Shown here: one piece after another, positions 1-8,314 of the stretch
How positions within the stretch are numbered: the stretch's first letter is position 1
Layout of the letters: each line of letters begins with the position of its first letter
NCBI GenBank assembly: GCA_050299835.1
Contig: JBNKWP010000002.1
Location: 186,001-250,000 of the forward strand
Length of the DNA: 64,000 nt
DNA from: JAJDOD01 sp050299835
GTDB lineage: Bacteria; Pseudomonadota; Alphaproteobacteria; Rhodobacterales; Rhodobacteraceae
Direction: 5' to 3'
The notes under the pieces: generated by a model
Seen by the model: the letters and a program-made list of their open reading frames with translations, nothing else
Told to the model about the DNA's origin: nothing
Database searches by the model: none
Program-made: the position numbers and the translations under genes

Positions 1-1
1 T

Positions 2-1075
2 GAATCCCGCATCGGTCAGGTCGCAGAAATGCTGGCGGAAGTCCGAAAATCGAACACGCTCATCACCTCCATCGCCACCCAAGTGAACATCCTTGCCATC
101 AACGCCAAGATAGAAGCGGCGCGCGCAGGCGAGTACGGACGTGGATTTGCCGTTGTCGCGGAAGAGGTGAATGCGCTGTCCAGAAACACCGGTGAAGCGG
201 CCGAGAAAATCTCGCGCCAGGTCGAAGAACTCGATGGCTGGATCGGCTACCTTGCGAGAGAGACAGAAAAACACGGACAAAGCGTCACCGATGTCCGGTC
301 AGGCACCGAACGCACAAGCGCCGCGATGGACAAGGCGAAAACCGCCGTGGAACATATGTCCGCCCTATCGCAGGAAATCGCGGAAAGTGCCGGCGCAGTT
401 GAAAAAGCGGGAAACGGCTTTGCGCCGCGCCTGGCCCGGATAAGCGAAGGCGCGGCGGACAAGGCGGTTCGCGTGGCCGAGGCGCGCGATCGACTGCAAT
501 CGCTCATCGAACTGTCGGAAGGCCTCGTTCAGGGAACCGTTGCCGCCGGAGGAATGACGCAGGATCAGCGCTTCATCGAACGGGTGACAGCGGATGCCGC
601 CCAACTGGGTCAGTTGCTTGAAACCGCTGTCGAAAGCGGCGAGATCTCAATGTCTGAGCTGTTCGCTCGCGACTATTCACCGATTGCCGGCACCGATCCC
701 GAACAGGTCATGGCCCCGTTCACCCTTCTGACCGACCGCATTTTTCCTGAAATGCAGGAAGCCGCGCTCGACATGGACGACCGGATCGTCTTCTGCGCTG
801 CAGTTGCCACGGGCGGCTACCTTCCCACTCACAATCGGAAATTCGCAAAGCCCCAAGGCGATGACCCGGTATGGAATACGGCCAACTCCCGCAATCGACG
901 CGTCTTCGATGATCGGGTGGGGGCCAAGGCCAGTTGGAATACGGAGCCGTTCCTGCTGCAGGTCTACCGCCGCGACATGGGCGGCGGGGAGTTTCGGATG
1001 ATGACGGACCTGTCCTCTCCGATCTTCGTCCAGGGCAGGCATTGGGGTGGATTGCGTCTCGCCTATCTCATCTGA
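2..1075 (+). CDS. Methyl-accepting chemotaxis protein, C-terminal part (5-prime truncated by window)
   Basis: The reading frame is open to the left edge, so the N-terminus lies outside the window. The visible part starts just before the conserved cytoplasmic hairpin tip, where EAARAGEYGRGFAVVAEEV is a close match to the MCP signalling consensus that contacts CheA and CheW. A coiled-coil return arm follows. Unlike classical MCPs, about 150 residues remain after it. They end in a globular stretch with GYLPTHN, FDDRVG and RRDMGGGEF motifs, which I recognise from soluble MCPs carrying a C-terminal Cache-like sensor. The ligand is unknown. A role in chemotaxis or a chemosensory cascade is a family inference. 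Confidence 0.85.
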   Translation, partial: ESRIGQVAEMLAEVRKSNTLITSIATQVNILAINAKIEAARAGEYGRGFAVVAEEVNALSRNTGEAAEKISRQVEELDGWIGYLARETEKHGQSVTDVRSGTERTSAAMDKAKTAVEHMSALSQEIAESAGAVEKAGNGFAPRLARISEGAADKAVRVAEARDRLQSLIELSEGLVQGTVAAGGMTQDQRFIERVTADAAQLGQLLETAVESGEISMSELFARDYSPIAGTDPEQVMAPFTLLTDRIFPEMQEAALDMDDRIVFCAAVATGGYLPTHNRKFAKPQGDDPVWNTANSRNRRVFDDRVGAKASWNTEPFLLQVYRRDMGGGEFRMMTDLSSPIFVQGRHWGGLRLAYLI

Positions 1076-1082
1076 AGCGACG

Positions 1083-1116
1083 AAAAAACCGCCGCACACC
1101 CGGACAGGGGCGGCGG
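1083..1116 (-). terminator. Rho-independent terminator for minus-strand transcription
   Basis: Read on the minus strand, a CCGCCGC/GCGGCGG stem of 7 bp (1089-1095 with 1110-1116) is followed directly by six T residues (1083-1088). The orientation fits the end of a transcript coming from the small ORF at 1251-1370. On the plus strand the hairpin lacks a T tail, so it is a poor terminator for the MCP gene. Confidence 0.6.
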
Positions 1117-1250
1117 CGGCAAGTGGCGTATCTGGCAGATCACCGGTCGTGGCTCCGGGACAGGGAGCACGAGGGACAGATCGAAGCATCAGGCAGGCGA
1201 TGCGTTGGACCGGCTTTCCAGACCGCAGGCAGTAAAGGGGTGCGTTCGCT

Positions 1251-1370
1251 TCAGAACAGGCTGGGAAGCGACAGTCCGGCGAAGAAGATCACGACAAGCG
1301 CGGCGACACCGGCGAAGTCTTGCGGAAGCGTCGCGGCATTGCGGGCGATGGTATCTTTCAGGTCCTGCAT
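1251..1370 (-). CDS. Small single-pass membrane peptide (39 aa), possibly SOS-regulated
   Basis: The ATG at 1370 has a strong ribosome binding site (AAGAAGGAA about 8 nt upstream) and opens a 39-codon frame. The peptide has a short charged N-terminal helix (MQDLKDTIARNA) followed by a hydrophobic segment, FAGVAALVVIFFAGLSL, long enough to cross the membrane once. The frame can be extended upstream to 74 codons, but that extension is proline- and arginine-rich with no ribosome site and would run into the LexA-type sites. Its own promoter region carries GTTC direct repeats and its transcript would end at the terminator near 1083. I do not recognise a family. SOS-induced one-helix peptides such as Caulobacter SidA or E. 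coli TisB are only an analogy of size and control. Confidence 0.6.
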   Translation of the reverse strand: MQDLKDTIARNAATLPQDFAGVAALVVIFFAGLSLPSLF

Positions 1371-1458
1371 CTCAATTTCCTTCTTTTCGAGGATCAGGCC
1401 AGCCGGGCGGGGCTGTATCTGTTGCCTGATTGTTCTCAAATTTGAGGCGTCCTGTAAA

Positions 1459-1483
1459 GAACTTTTTGAGAACATTTGAGAAC
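1459..1483 (-). promoter_or_regulatory. Candidate LexA (SOS) operator, three GTTC repeats
   Basis: On the minus strand GTTC occurs three times, at 1483-1480, 1473-1470 and 1462-1459. The last two form GTTCTCAAAAAGTTC, an exact match to the alphaproteobacterial SOS box GTTC-N7-GTTC. The first two are spaced by N6. The site lies about 90 nt upstream of the 39-aa ORF start, next to a TTTACA hexamer (1453-1458) that could serve as a -35 element. No other gene on the minus strand lies downstream before the terminator at 1083. Confidence 0.6.
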
Positions 1484-1523
1484 AAAGTCGGATTCTAGTG
1501 GAACACGTAAGGAACGCGCCGGG

Positions 1524-3614
1524 CTAACCCACGGAAATCATTTGGATCGCCTGGTCCTGCTCCATCAGCCACAGAAGTGTCCGCACCGCCTCCCCACGTT
1601 CCCCGCTCAACTCAGGGTTCACAGCGATCAGCGCCCGCGCGTCGTCCAGCGCCAGTTCCATCAGCCCGGTCTGCCGCTCCAGATCCGCGACCCTGAACCT
1701 CGGCAACCCGGACTGCACGGTCCCAAGAACGTCGCCCGCCCCCCGCATCGCCAAATCTTCTTCCGCGATCCGGAACCCGTCTTCGGTCTCCCGCATGATC
1801 TGCAACCGCTTCTGCCCGCTCTCGCTCAACGGCGTCTGGTAGAGCAGCAGGCAGGTCGATTGTTCCGCCCCGCGACCGACACGCCCCCGAAGCTGGTGCA
1901 ACTGCGCCAGCCCGAAACTCTCCGCCCCCTCGATCACCATGATGGAGGCATTCGGCACATCGACCCCCACCTCGATCACGGTTGTCGCCACCAGCACCTT
2001 GGTCTCGCCCGCGACGAAGCCCGCCATCGCGGCGTCTTTCTCGCGCGGGGGCATCTGCCCATGCACCAGCCCGACGACACCCTCGCCCAACGCGGCCCGC
2101 AACGCTTTGAACCGGCTCTCAGCCGCAGTCTTGGCGGAAACCTCCGACTCGTCGACCAACGGACAGACCCAATAGGCCTGCCGTCCTTCCGCCACCGCCG
2201 CGCGCAGCCGCTCTACCACCTGGTCCATCTTCTCCGCTGCCACCAGCGCCGTCGTGACCGGTGTCCTGCCGGGCGGTTTTTCATCCAGCACAGAGACGTC
2301 CATGTCCCCGTATTGCGCCAGGCTCAGCGACCGCGGTATCGGCGTTGCCGTCATCACCAGCACGTCCACCCGCTCGCCCTTCTGACTAAGCCGTAGCCGC
2401 TGCGCCACGCCAAACCGGTGCTGCTCGTCGATCACCGCAAGCCGCAGATCGGCGAATTCCACATCTTCGGAAAAGATCGCGTGAGTTCCGACAAGGATAT
2501 GAATATTCCCGGCCTTTAACGCGGCCAGCTTGTCCTCCCGCTCGCGCCCCTTGTCGCGCCCGGTCAATAGTTCAATTACAACGCCTGCCGCCTCCGCTAA
2601 AGGCTGCAGCCCCTGCAGGTGCTGACGCGCAAGAATCTCCGTCGGCGCCATCATCGTGCCCTGCCCGCCGGCCTCGACCGCCACCAGAAGCGCCATCAAC
2701 GCCACCAGCGTCTTGCCCGAACCCACATCGCCCTGAAGCAATCGGCTCATCCGCGCGTCGCCAGCCATATCGTCTGTGATCTCGCTGATTGCCCGCTCCT
2801 GTGCGGCCGTGGGCGTATAAGGCAAGGCAGCCAGGACCGGGCCCTGCAATTTGCCCGTGGCGACTGACGCCCGCCCCACCCGCTTTCGCCGGCGCGCCCG
2901 AACCAATGCCAGCATCACCTGATGCGCGAACAACTCGTCATAGGCCAGCCGACGCCGCGCCGGGGCCATCGACGAAATGTCCGCCGAGGTCTCGGGCGCA
3001 TGGGCGTTCCGCACCGCATCCTGCCAATCCGGCCAGCCCTCCCGCGTCTTCAGGTTTCCGTCGATCCACTCGGGCAAGTCCGGCGCACGCGCCACCGCCC
3101 CTTCCGCCGCCTTGTGCATCGTCTTCAATGCGATGCCCTTGGTCAGCGGATAAACCGCCTCGAATTCTGGAATTTCACCCGCTTTTTCAACAGGAAGCGC
3201 ATAATCCGGATGCACCATCTGCGCCAGCCCGTCGAACAGTTCCGCCTTTCCCGACACCACCCTGCGCGCGCCTTCGGGGAAGGTGCGCAGCAGCCAGGAC
3301 GGGCTGGCATGGAAGAACACCAGCTGGAACGGCAGTTCCGCATCCTCCACCTCGATCCGGTAGGGCCGCCCCTTCACCCGCGCCGGCATGTGCCGCCCGA
3401 CCACCACCTCGGTCGTCACGGTGCAAGGCAGCGGCAACCCGTTAAGGGTCGGACGAAATCGCCGGTCGATTCCGCTGACCGGAAGAGTCAGCAATAGGTC
3501 ACGCGGATACTCGATATCCATGGCCTCGAAAGCCTTGGCAATCTTTGGCCCCACACCGGGCAATGTCTCGATCGAGGCAAACAGCGGAAACAGGATTTCC
3601 GGCCGCGTGCTCAT
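1524..3614 (-). CDS. recG: ATP-dependent DNA helicase RecG
   Basis: RecG remodels stalled replication forks and branch-migrates Holliday junctions. The 696-residue product has the family length. It contains an N-terminal wedge/OB region, Walker A GDVGSGKT (about residues 295-302), the DEQH motif II (396-399) typical of RecG, SAT-like TATPIPR (motif III), and the motif VI stretch QLRGRVGRG near residue 590. The start ATG at 3614 overlaps the ligA stop codon (ATGA), so the two repair genes are probably co-transcribed and translationally coupled. Confidence 0.97.
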   Translation of the reverse strand: MSTRPEILFPLFASIETLPGVGPKIAKAFEAMDIEYPRDLLLTLPVSGIDRRFRPTLNGLPLPCTVTTEVVVGRHMPARVKGRPYRIEVEDAELPFQLVFFHASPSWLLRTFPEGARRVVSGKAELFDGLAQMVHPDYALPVEKAGEIPEFEAVYPLTKGIALKTMHKAAEGAVARAPDLPEWIDGNLKTREGWPDWQDAVRNAHAPETSADISSMAPARRRLAYDELFAHQVMLALVRARRRKRVGRASVATGKLQGPVLAALPYTPTAAQERAISEITDDMAGDARMSRLLQGDVGSGKTLVALMALLVAVEAGGQGTMMAPTEILARQHLQGLQPLAEAAGVVIELLTGRDKGREREDKLAALKAGNIHILVGTHAIFSEDVEFADLRLAVIDEQHRFGVAQRLRLSQKGERVDVLVMTATPIPRSLSLAQYGDMDVSVLDEKPPGRTPVTTALVAAEKMDQVVERLRAAVAEGRQAYWVCPLVDESEVSAKTAAESRFKALRAALGEGVVGLVHGQMPPREKDAAMAGFVAGETKVLVATTVIEVGVDVPNASIMVIEGAESFGLAQLHQLRGRVGRGAEQSTCLLLYQTPLSESGQKRLQIMRETEDGFRIAEEDLAMRGAGDVLGTVQSGLPRFRVADLERQTGLMELALDDARALIAVNPELSGERGEAVRTLLWLMEQDQAIQMISVG

Positions 3615-5758
3615 GCCGCCCCGATGAGCGCGAGCCAGTCGTCCTCGTCCAGCGTCTCGATGCCCAGCTCCGCCGCCTTTTTCGCCTTTGACCCGGCCCC
3701 CGGCCCCGCAACCACGATGTCGGTCTTGGCCGAAACCGATCCCGACACCTTGGCCCCCAGAGCCTCCGCGCGCGCCTTCGCCTCGGCCCGCGTCATCTTC
3801 TCCAACGTGCCGGTGAAGACCACGGTCTTGCCTGCAACCGGGCTTTCGGTTGCCGCCGCTTCCAGCGGCACGATATCGAGAAGAGCCACCAGTCGCTCGA
3901 AGGACGCCCGCTCTTCTTCATTCGAAAACGCCTGGATCAGGGACTGAGTGAGAGCCCGTCCCACCCCGTCGATCGCCAGAAACTCCGCCCATGCCGGGCT
4001 CTCCGTCAGCGCCGCCTTTCCGGTATCTTCCGTTGCGGGTTCACCCGCCGCCCGGTCCACCGTCTCCGCAAGCGCGGTCCAGTCGTCGAAATGCCGCGCG
4101 AGGTCCTTTGCCGCGGCTTCCCCAAGGTGCCGAATGCCAAGCCCGAAGAGCAACCGGTTGAAGTCAATCCGCCTCTTCTCGGCAATTGCCTCGAACAGGT
4201 TGGCAGCAGACTTGTCGCCCCAGCCTTCGCGGTTCTTCAGCTGTTGCAAACCGCTGCCATAGCGTTCCTCCAGCAGGAAGATATCGGCAGGTTCCTTGAC
4301 CCAGCCATCCTCGAAAAACTGCTCGACCTGCTTGGCTCCCAGCCCCTCGATGTCAAAGGCCGCGCGGGAGACGAAATGCTTCAGCTTCTCAACCGCCTGC
4401 GCCGGACAGATCAACCCGCCGGTGCAGCGCCGCACCGCATCGCCCTCTTCGCGCACTGCCGGGCTGCCGCATTCCGGGCAGACATGCGGAAACGCGAAGG
4501 GCACCGCATCGTCCGGCCGTTTCGACAGATCCACATCGGCCACCTTCGGGATCACGTCGCCCGCGCGATAGACCTGCACCCAGTCGCCCACCCGAATGTC
4601 CTTGCCGTCGCGAATTGGCTGGCCATTGGAATCACGCCCGCCGATGTAATCCTCGTTATGAAGCGTCGCGTTCGACACAACGACGCCCCCTACCGTCACC
4701 GGCTGCAACCGCGCCACCGGGGAAAGCGCCCCGGTTCGCCCGACCTGGATGTCGATCCCGTCAAGCCGGGTCCAGGCCAGTTCCGCCGGAAACTTGTGCG
4801 CAATGGCCCATCTGGGCGTGGTCGAGCGAAATCCGAGCCGCGCCTGCAGGGCGAGGTCATTCACTTTGTAGACCACGCCATCGATGTCATAGCCAAGCGT
4901 CGCACGTCTCTCCTCGATCTGCTGATAGTGGACCAGCATTTCGCCGGGTCCGTCGCAAATAACCGTCAGCGGGTTGGTCTGGAAACCGAAGCCGGCCAAA
5001 CGTTCAATCGCCGCCATCTGAGTGTCGGCCAACTGCTCCGACACGCTTCCCCAGGCATAGGCGAAGAATCTCAGCGGACGGGATGCGGTGATCGAGGCAT
5101 CGAGCTGGCGCAATGATCCGGCCGCCGCGTTTCTGGGATTGGCAAATGTCTTGCCGCCCGCCCCGGCCTGCCGGTCGTTCAGTGCGGAGAAATCGGCGTG
5201 GCTCATATAAACTTCGCCCCGGACTTCCAGCAATTCGGGGGCGCCATCCAGAGAAACGGGAATGTCACCGATCGTTCGCGCATTCTGGGTGACGTTTTCG
5301 CCGGTGGTGCCATCGCCCCGCGTGGCGGCGTGGATAAGCTGTCCCTTCTCATAGCGCAGGGCCAGCGAAAGGCCGTCGATCTTGGGTTCAGCGGTATAAG
5401 CAAGCGGCGCGTCCCCGGACAGGCCAAGATATTTTCGGATCGACCTGTCGAACTCGGCGACATCCTCATCCTCGAACGCATTTCCCAGCGACAGCATCGG
5501 CGCCGAATGCGTGACCTTCTGGAACCCTTCCGCCGGAGCCGCCCCCACCTGATCGGAGGGAGAGTCCACTCTCTTCAATTCGGGGAACTGCGCCTCGATC
5601 TCCGCATTGCGGCGCTTCAGCGCGTCGTATTTCGAATCCGGGATCTCCGGTGCATCCTTGACGTGATACGCGGCATTGGCCCGCGCCAGCAGATCGGCAA
5701 GCTGCGCCAGCTCCCGCTTCGCTTCTTCCACCGTCATTTCGGCAATGTCTTTCGCCAT
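3611..5758 (-). CDS. ligA: NAD-dependent DNA ligase LigA
   Basis: LigA seals nicks during replication and repair, using NAD as adenylate donor. The 715-residue protein has the adenylation lysine in AEPKIDGLSL (K126), the OB fold, a four-cysteine zinc finger beginning CPECGSP, helix-hairpin-helix repeats (GLGIRHLGEAAA and later DGVGRAL), and a C-terminal BRCT domain (GKTVVFTGTLEKM onward). Length and domain order are canonical. It is the first gene of the ligA-recG pair and overlaps recG by 4 nt. Confidence 0.98.
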   Translation of the reverse strand: MAKDIAEMTVEEAKRELAQLADLLARANAAYHVKDAPEIPDSKYDALKRRNAEIEAQFPELKRVDSPSDQVGAAPAEGFQKVTHSAPMLSLGNAFEDEDVAEFDRSIRKYLGLSGDAPLAYTAEPKIDGLSLALRYEKGQLIHAATRGDGTTGENVTQNARTIGDIPVSLDGAPELLEVRGEVYMSHADFSALNDRQAGAGGKTFANPRNAAAGSLRQLDASITASRPLRFFAYAWGSVSEQLADTQMAAIERLAGFGFQTNPLTVICDGPGEMLVHYQQIEERRATLGYDIDGVVYKVNDLALQARLGFRSTTPRWAIAHKFPAELAWTRLDGIDIQVGRTGALSPVARLQPVTVGGVVVSNATLHNEDYIGGRDSNGQPIRDGKDIRVGDWVQVYRAGDVIPKVADVDLSKRPDDAVPFAFPHVCPECGSPAVREEGDAVRRCTGGLICPAQAVEKLKHFVSRAAFDIEGLGAKQVEQFFEDGWVKEPADIFLLEERYGSGLQQLKNREGWGDKSAANLFEAIAEKRRIDFNRLLFGLGIRHLGEAAAKDLARHFDDWTALAETVDRAAGEPATEDTGKAALTESPAWAEFLAIDGVGRALTQSLIQAFSNEEERASFERLVALLDIVPLEAAATESPVAGKTVVFTGTLEKMTRAEAKARAEALGAKVSGSVSAKTDIVVAGPGAGSKAKKAAELGIETLDEDDWLALIGAA

Positions 5759-5830
5759 CCGCGCTCACTCCGCCCCGGTCTTATCACATGGATAGGCAGG
5801 AGGTCGCATGGCGTCCAGACCCACGAAACC

Positions 5831-5867
5831 AAAGGACGCACCCCCGGCATGTCCAACCGGGGGCGTC
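5831..5867 (-). terminator. Terminator hairpin downstream of ctrA
   Basis: On the minus strand GACGCCCCCGG (5867-5857) pairs with CCGGGGG-T-GCGTC (5847-5835), with one bulged base and a 9-nt loop, followed by CCTTTGGTTTC. It lies 26 nt past the ctrA stop codon and separates ctrA from ligA. Confidence 0.6.
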
Positions 5868-5892
5868 TTGCCAGTTGTGGGAGAAATTGCCG

Positions 5893-6609
5893 TCAGGCGC
5901 TGGCGCGAACGGGGCCTTCCGTCAGAGCCAGCGGCTCAGGATCGCGCAAGACATAGCCCCGTCCCCACACCGTTTCGATGTAATTGTCCCCGCCGGTCGC
6001 CACCGACAGCTTCTTGCGCAGTTTGCAGATGAAAACGTCGATGATCTTCAATTCCGGCTCGTCCATCCCGCCGTAAAGATGGTTGAGGAACATCTCCTTG
6101 GTCAGCGTCGTGCCCTTGCGGAGCGACAGAAGCTCCAGCATCTGGTATTCCTTGCCCGTCAGATGAACGGTCTTGCCATCGACATCGACGGTTTTTGCGT
6201 CGAGATTAACCGAGACCTTGCCTGTATTGATGACCGACTGCGCATGTCCTTTCGAGCGCCGGATGATCGCGTGGATACGCGCCACCAGTTCTTCGCGATG
6301 GAACGGCTTGGTCAGGTAATCGTCTGCACCGAATCCGAATCCCTTGATCTTGCTTTCGGTATCGTCGGCGCCCGTGAGAATGAGGATCGGCGTTTCGACC
6401 CGCGCCAGACGCAACTGCCGCAGCACTTCATGCCCGTCCATATCCGGCAGATCGAGGTCGAGGAGAATCAGGTCGTAGTCATACAGCTTGGCAAGATCGA
6501 TGCCTTCTTCTCCCAAATCCGTCGCATAGACGTTCAGATTGGCATGGGTGAGCATCAATTCGATGCTGCGGGAGGTCGTCGGATCGTCTTCAACCAAGAG
6601 CACGCGCAT
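5893..6609 (-). CDS. ctrA: Cell-cycle response regulator CtrA
   Basis: CtrA is the OmpR-type master regulator of alphaproteobacteria. In Caulobacter it drives cell-cycle genes, and in Rhodobacterales mainly motility and gene-transfer-agent genes. The 238-residue protein has a receiver domain with the acidic pair EDD (7-9), phospho-acceptor D51 in LLDLDLPDMDG, and switch lysine in LTKPF. The winged-helix domain carries the CtrA-typical GKEYQMLELLSLRKG. The C-terminus ends in a short tail (GPVRASA) instead of the Caulobacter degron ending in two alanines. The upstream region holds a CtrA-like box (6662-6677), suggesting autoregulation. Confidence 0.96.
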   Translation of the reverse strand: MRVLLVEDDPTTSRSIELMLTHANLNVYATDLGEEGIDLAKLYDYDLILLDLDLPDMDGHEVLRQLRLARVETPILILTGADDTESKIKGFGFGADDYLTKPFHREELVARIHAIIRRSKGHAQSVINTGKVSVNLDAKTVDVDGKTVHLTGKEYQMLELLSLRKGTTLTKEMFLNHLYGGMDEPELKIIDVFICKLRKKLSVATGGDNYIETVWGRGYVLRDPEPLALTEGPVRASA

Positions 6610-6661
6610 TTCACATCTCCGCAGTTAGTATGACTGGCTCCTTAATAGATGAACCCAATTA

Positions 6662-6677
6662 GTTAATTGCCAGTTAC
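6662..6677 (-). promoter_or_regulatory. Candidate CtrA-binding box upstream of ctrA
   Basis: The minus strand reads GTAACTGGCAATTAAC, that is GTAA-N7-TTAAC, one mismatch from the CtrA consensus TTAA-N7-TTAA(C). It lies 53 nt upstream of the ctrA start codon. I saw no GANTC methylation site in the 93-bp sciP-ctrA interval. Confidence 0.55.
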
Positions 6678-6702
6678 CATCCAGGCATCATAGTCACACA
6701 AT

Positions 6703-6981
6703 CTATGGTTGTCTATATCGCTGAATTGTTGTCGCTTTCAAAGCCGATTCACCGTGGCGCTCAACCGCAGCGTGCCATGTTTGCAACTCTTCATCGGAGA
6801 GGTCGTAGATGTCTAACGCATCTTTCCACGTTATCAGACCATGCGTGATTGCGCGCACGACGGCTGCCTTGCGGCTGGCGACCCATCGGCGCGTGTTTTC
6901 CTCGGGAAGATCGGCACGGGTCATGACCGTGCCATCAGGCAAAGTTACAGCGCGCGGTCCATTCACCTTCTTAAGATACAT
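6703..6981 (-). CDS. sciP: CtrA inhibitory protein SciP (DUF1153)
   Basis: The 92-residue protein begins MYLKKVNGPRAVTLPDG and has the DUF1153 core: RADLP, then RRWVASRKAAVVRAI and ITWKDALDIYDLSDEEL, which forms a helix-turn-helix-like fold. In Caulobacter SciP binds CtrA and blocks it from activating transcription. Here the gene lies directly upstream of ctrA on the same strand, 93 nt away, so activator and antagonist sit together. It is divergent from mnmA. Confidence 0.9.
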   Translation of the reverse strand: MYLKKVNGPRAVTLPDGTVMTRADLPEENTRRWVASRKAAVVRAITHGLITWKDALDIYDLSDEELQTWHAAVERHGESALKATTIQRYRQP

Positions 6982-7117
6982 GAGCCCCGGGCCCTTTTAC
7001 TAAGCAGATGCCCCTGTTATGTCGGCGGAGCCTTAATCAGGCGTGAAGGATTGGCTTGTTCCTTCGTTCAATTTTCCTATATTCCTCACGGTTTTCCGCA
7101 ACAGACAGAGACGGGAC

Positions 7118-8263
7118 ATGTCGCTCGACACCCCTACCACACTGAACTCGCTTAGCTTTCCGAAACCTCCCTCGGAAACCCGCGTTGTCGTGGCCATGTC
7201 CGGCGGCGTCGACAGTTCCGTTGTCGCCGCCGAACTGGCGCGCGAAGGCTATGACGTCGTCGGGGTCACGCTCCAGCTTTACGACCACGGATCGGCGCTC
7301 GCCAAGAAAGGCGCCTGCTGCGCCGGGATCGACATTCACGATGCACGTCGCGTCGCCGAAGAAATGAACTTCCCGCATTACGTGCTCGACTACGAAAACA
7401 TCTTCCGCGACGCCGTAATAGACGAATTCGCCGACAGCTACCTCGCTGGCGCGACTCCGGTTCCCTGCATCCGCTGCAACGAACGGGTGAAATTCAAGGA
7501 CCTGCTGCAGACAGCAAAGGACCTCGACGCCGATTGCATGGCCACCGGCCACTACATCCAGCGCAAGCTGGGAGGCCACGGCGCGGAACTCCATCGTGCT
7601 GGCGACCCCGCCCGCGATCAGTCCTATTTCCTGTTCTCCACCACGCCGGAGCAGCTCGATTTCCTGCGCTTCCCCCTCGGCCACCTGACGTCGAAGGCCG
7701 AGACCCGCGCGCTCGCCGCCAAGCATGGCCTTGCTGTCGCCGACAAACCCGACAGCCAGGACATCTGCTTCGTGCCCGATGGCAACTATGCCGGCGTGAT
7801 CGAAAAACTGCGCCCGGGTGCAGCGGAGCCCGGAGAGATCGTCCATGTGGACGGTCGCGTATTGGGCGAGCATCACGGCGTGATCCACTACACCATTGGC
7901 CAGCGCCGTGGTCTGGGCATCGGCGGTCTCGACGAGCCGCTCTACGTGGTCAAACTCGACGTTGACGCCAAACGCGTCATCGTCGGTCCGAAAGAGATGC
8001 TTGCCACCCGAACCGTGCCGGTGCGGGAGATCAACTGGCTCGGTGACGCCCCGTTCGACAGCCGGCCGGAATGGCAGGTCTCGGTCAAGATCCGCTCCAC
8101 CAAGCCGCCGGTGGAAGCCGTCGTCCGTCCGCTGTCGGCCACGGAAGCGGAAGTGGACCTGCTGTCACCGGAAGAAGGCGTCTCTCCCGGCCAGGCCTGC
8201 GTGTTCTATGAGACCGGCGGTTCCCGCGTCTTCGGAGGCGGCTGGATCTGGCGCGGGCACTGA
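7118..8263 (+). CDS. mnmA: tRNA-specific 2-thiouridylase MnmA
   Basis: MnmA transfers sulfur to U34 of the Lys, Glu and Gln tRNAs to form 2-thiouridine. The protein shows the PP-loop SGGVDSS (about residues 28-34), the nucleophilic cysteine in PVPCIRCNERVKF, the second catalytic cysteine in DSQDICFVPDG, and a C-terminal beta domain. I chose the ATG at 7118 (MSLDTPTTL), giving 381 aa. An in-frame start at 7043 adds 25 residues without family support. Confidence 0.96.
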   Translation: MSLDTPTTLNSLSFPKPPSETRVVVAMSGGVDSSVVAAELAREGYDVVGVTLQLYDHGSALAKKGACCAGIDIHDARRVAEEMNFPHYVLDYENIFRDAVIDEFADSYLAGATPVPCIRCNERVKFKDLLQTAKDLDADCMATGHYIQRKLGGHGAELHRAGDPARDQSYFLFSTTPEQLDFLRFPLGHLTSKAETRALAAKHGLAVADKPDSQDICFVPDGNYAGVIEKLRPGAAEPGEIVHVDGRVLGEHHGVIHYTIGQRRGLGIGGLDEPLYVVKLDVDAKRVIVGPKEMLATRTVPVREINWLGDAPFDSRPEWQVSVKIRSTKPPVEAVVRPLSATEAEVDLLSPEEGVSPGQACVFYETGGSRVFGGGWIWRGH

Positions 8264-8314
8264 TCCCAACGTGACCGCATGCCTCTCTGAGACGGAGGGG
8301 GACCGAAGGGGAGG

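Noticed and set aside
6640..6666. TTAA pair at 6642 and 6663 as a CtrA full site
   Set aside because: The spacing is 17 bp, not 7; only the GTAA-N7-TTAAC site at 6662-6677 fits.
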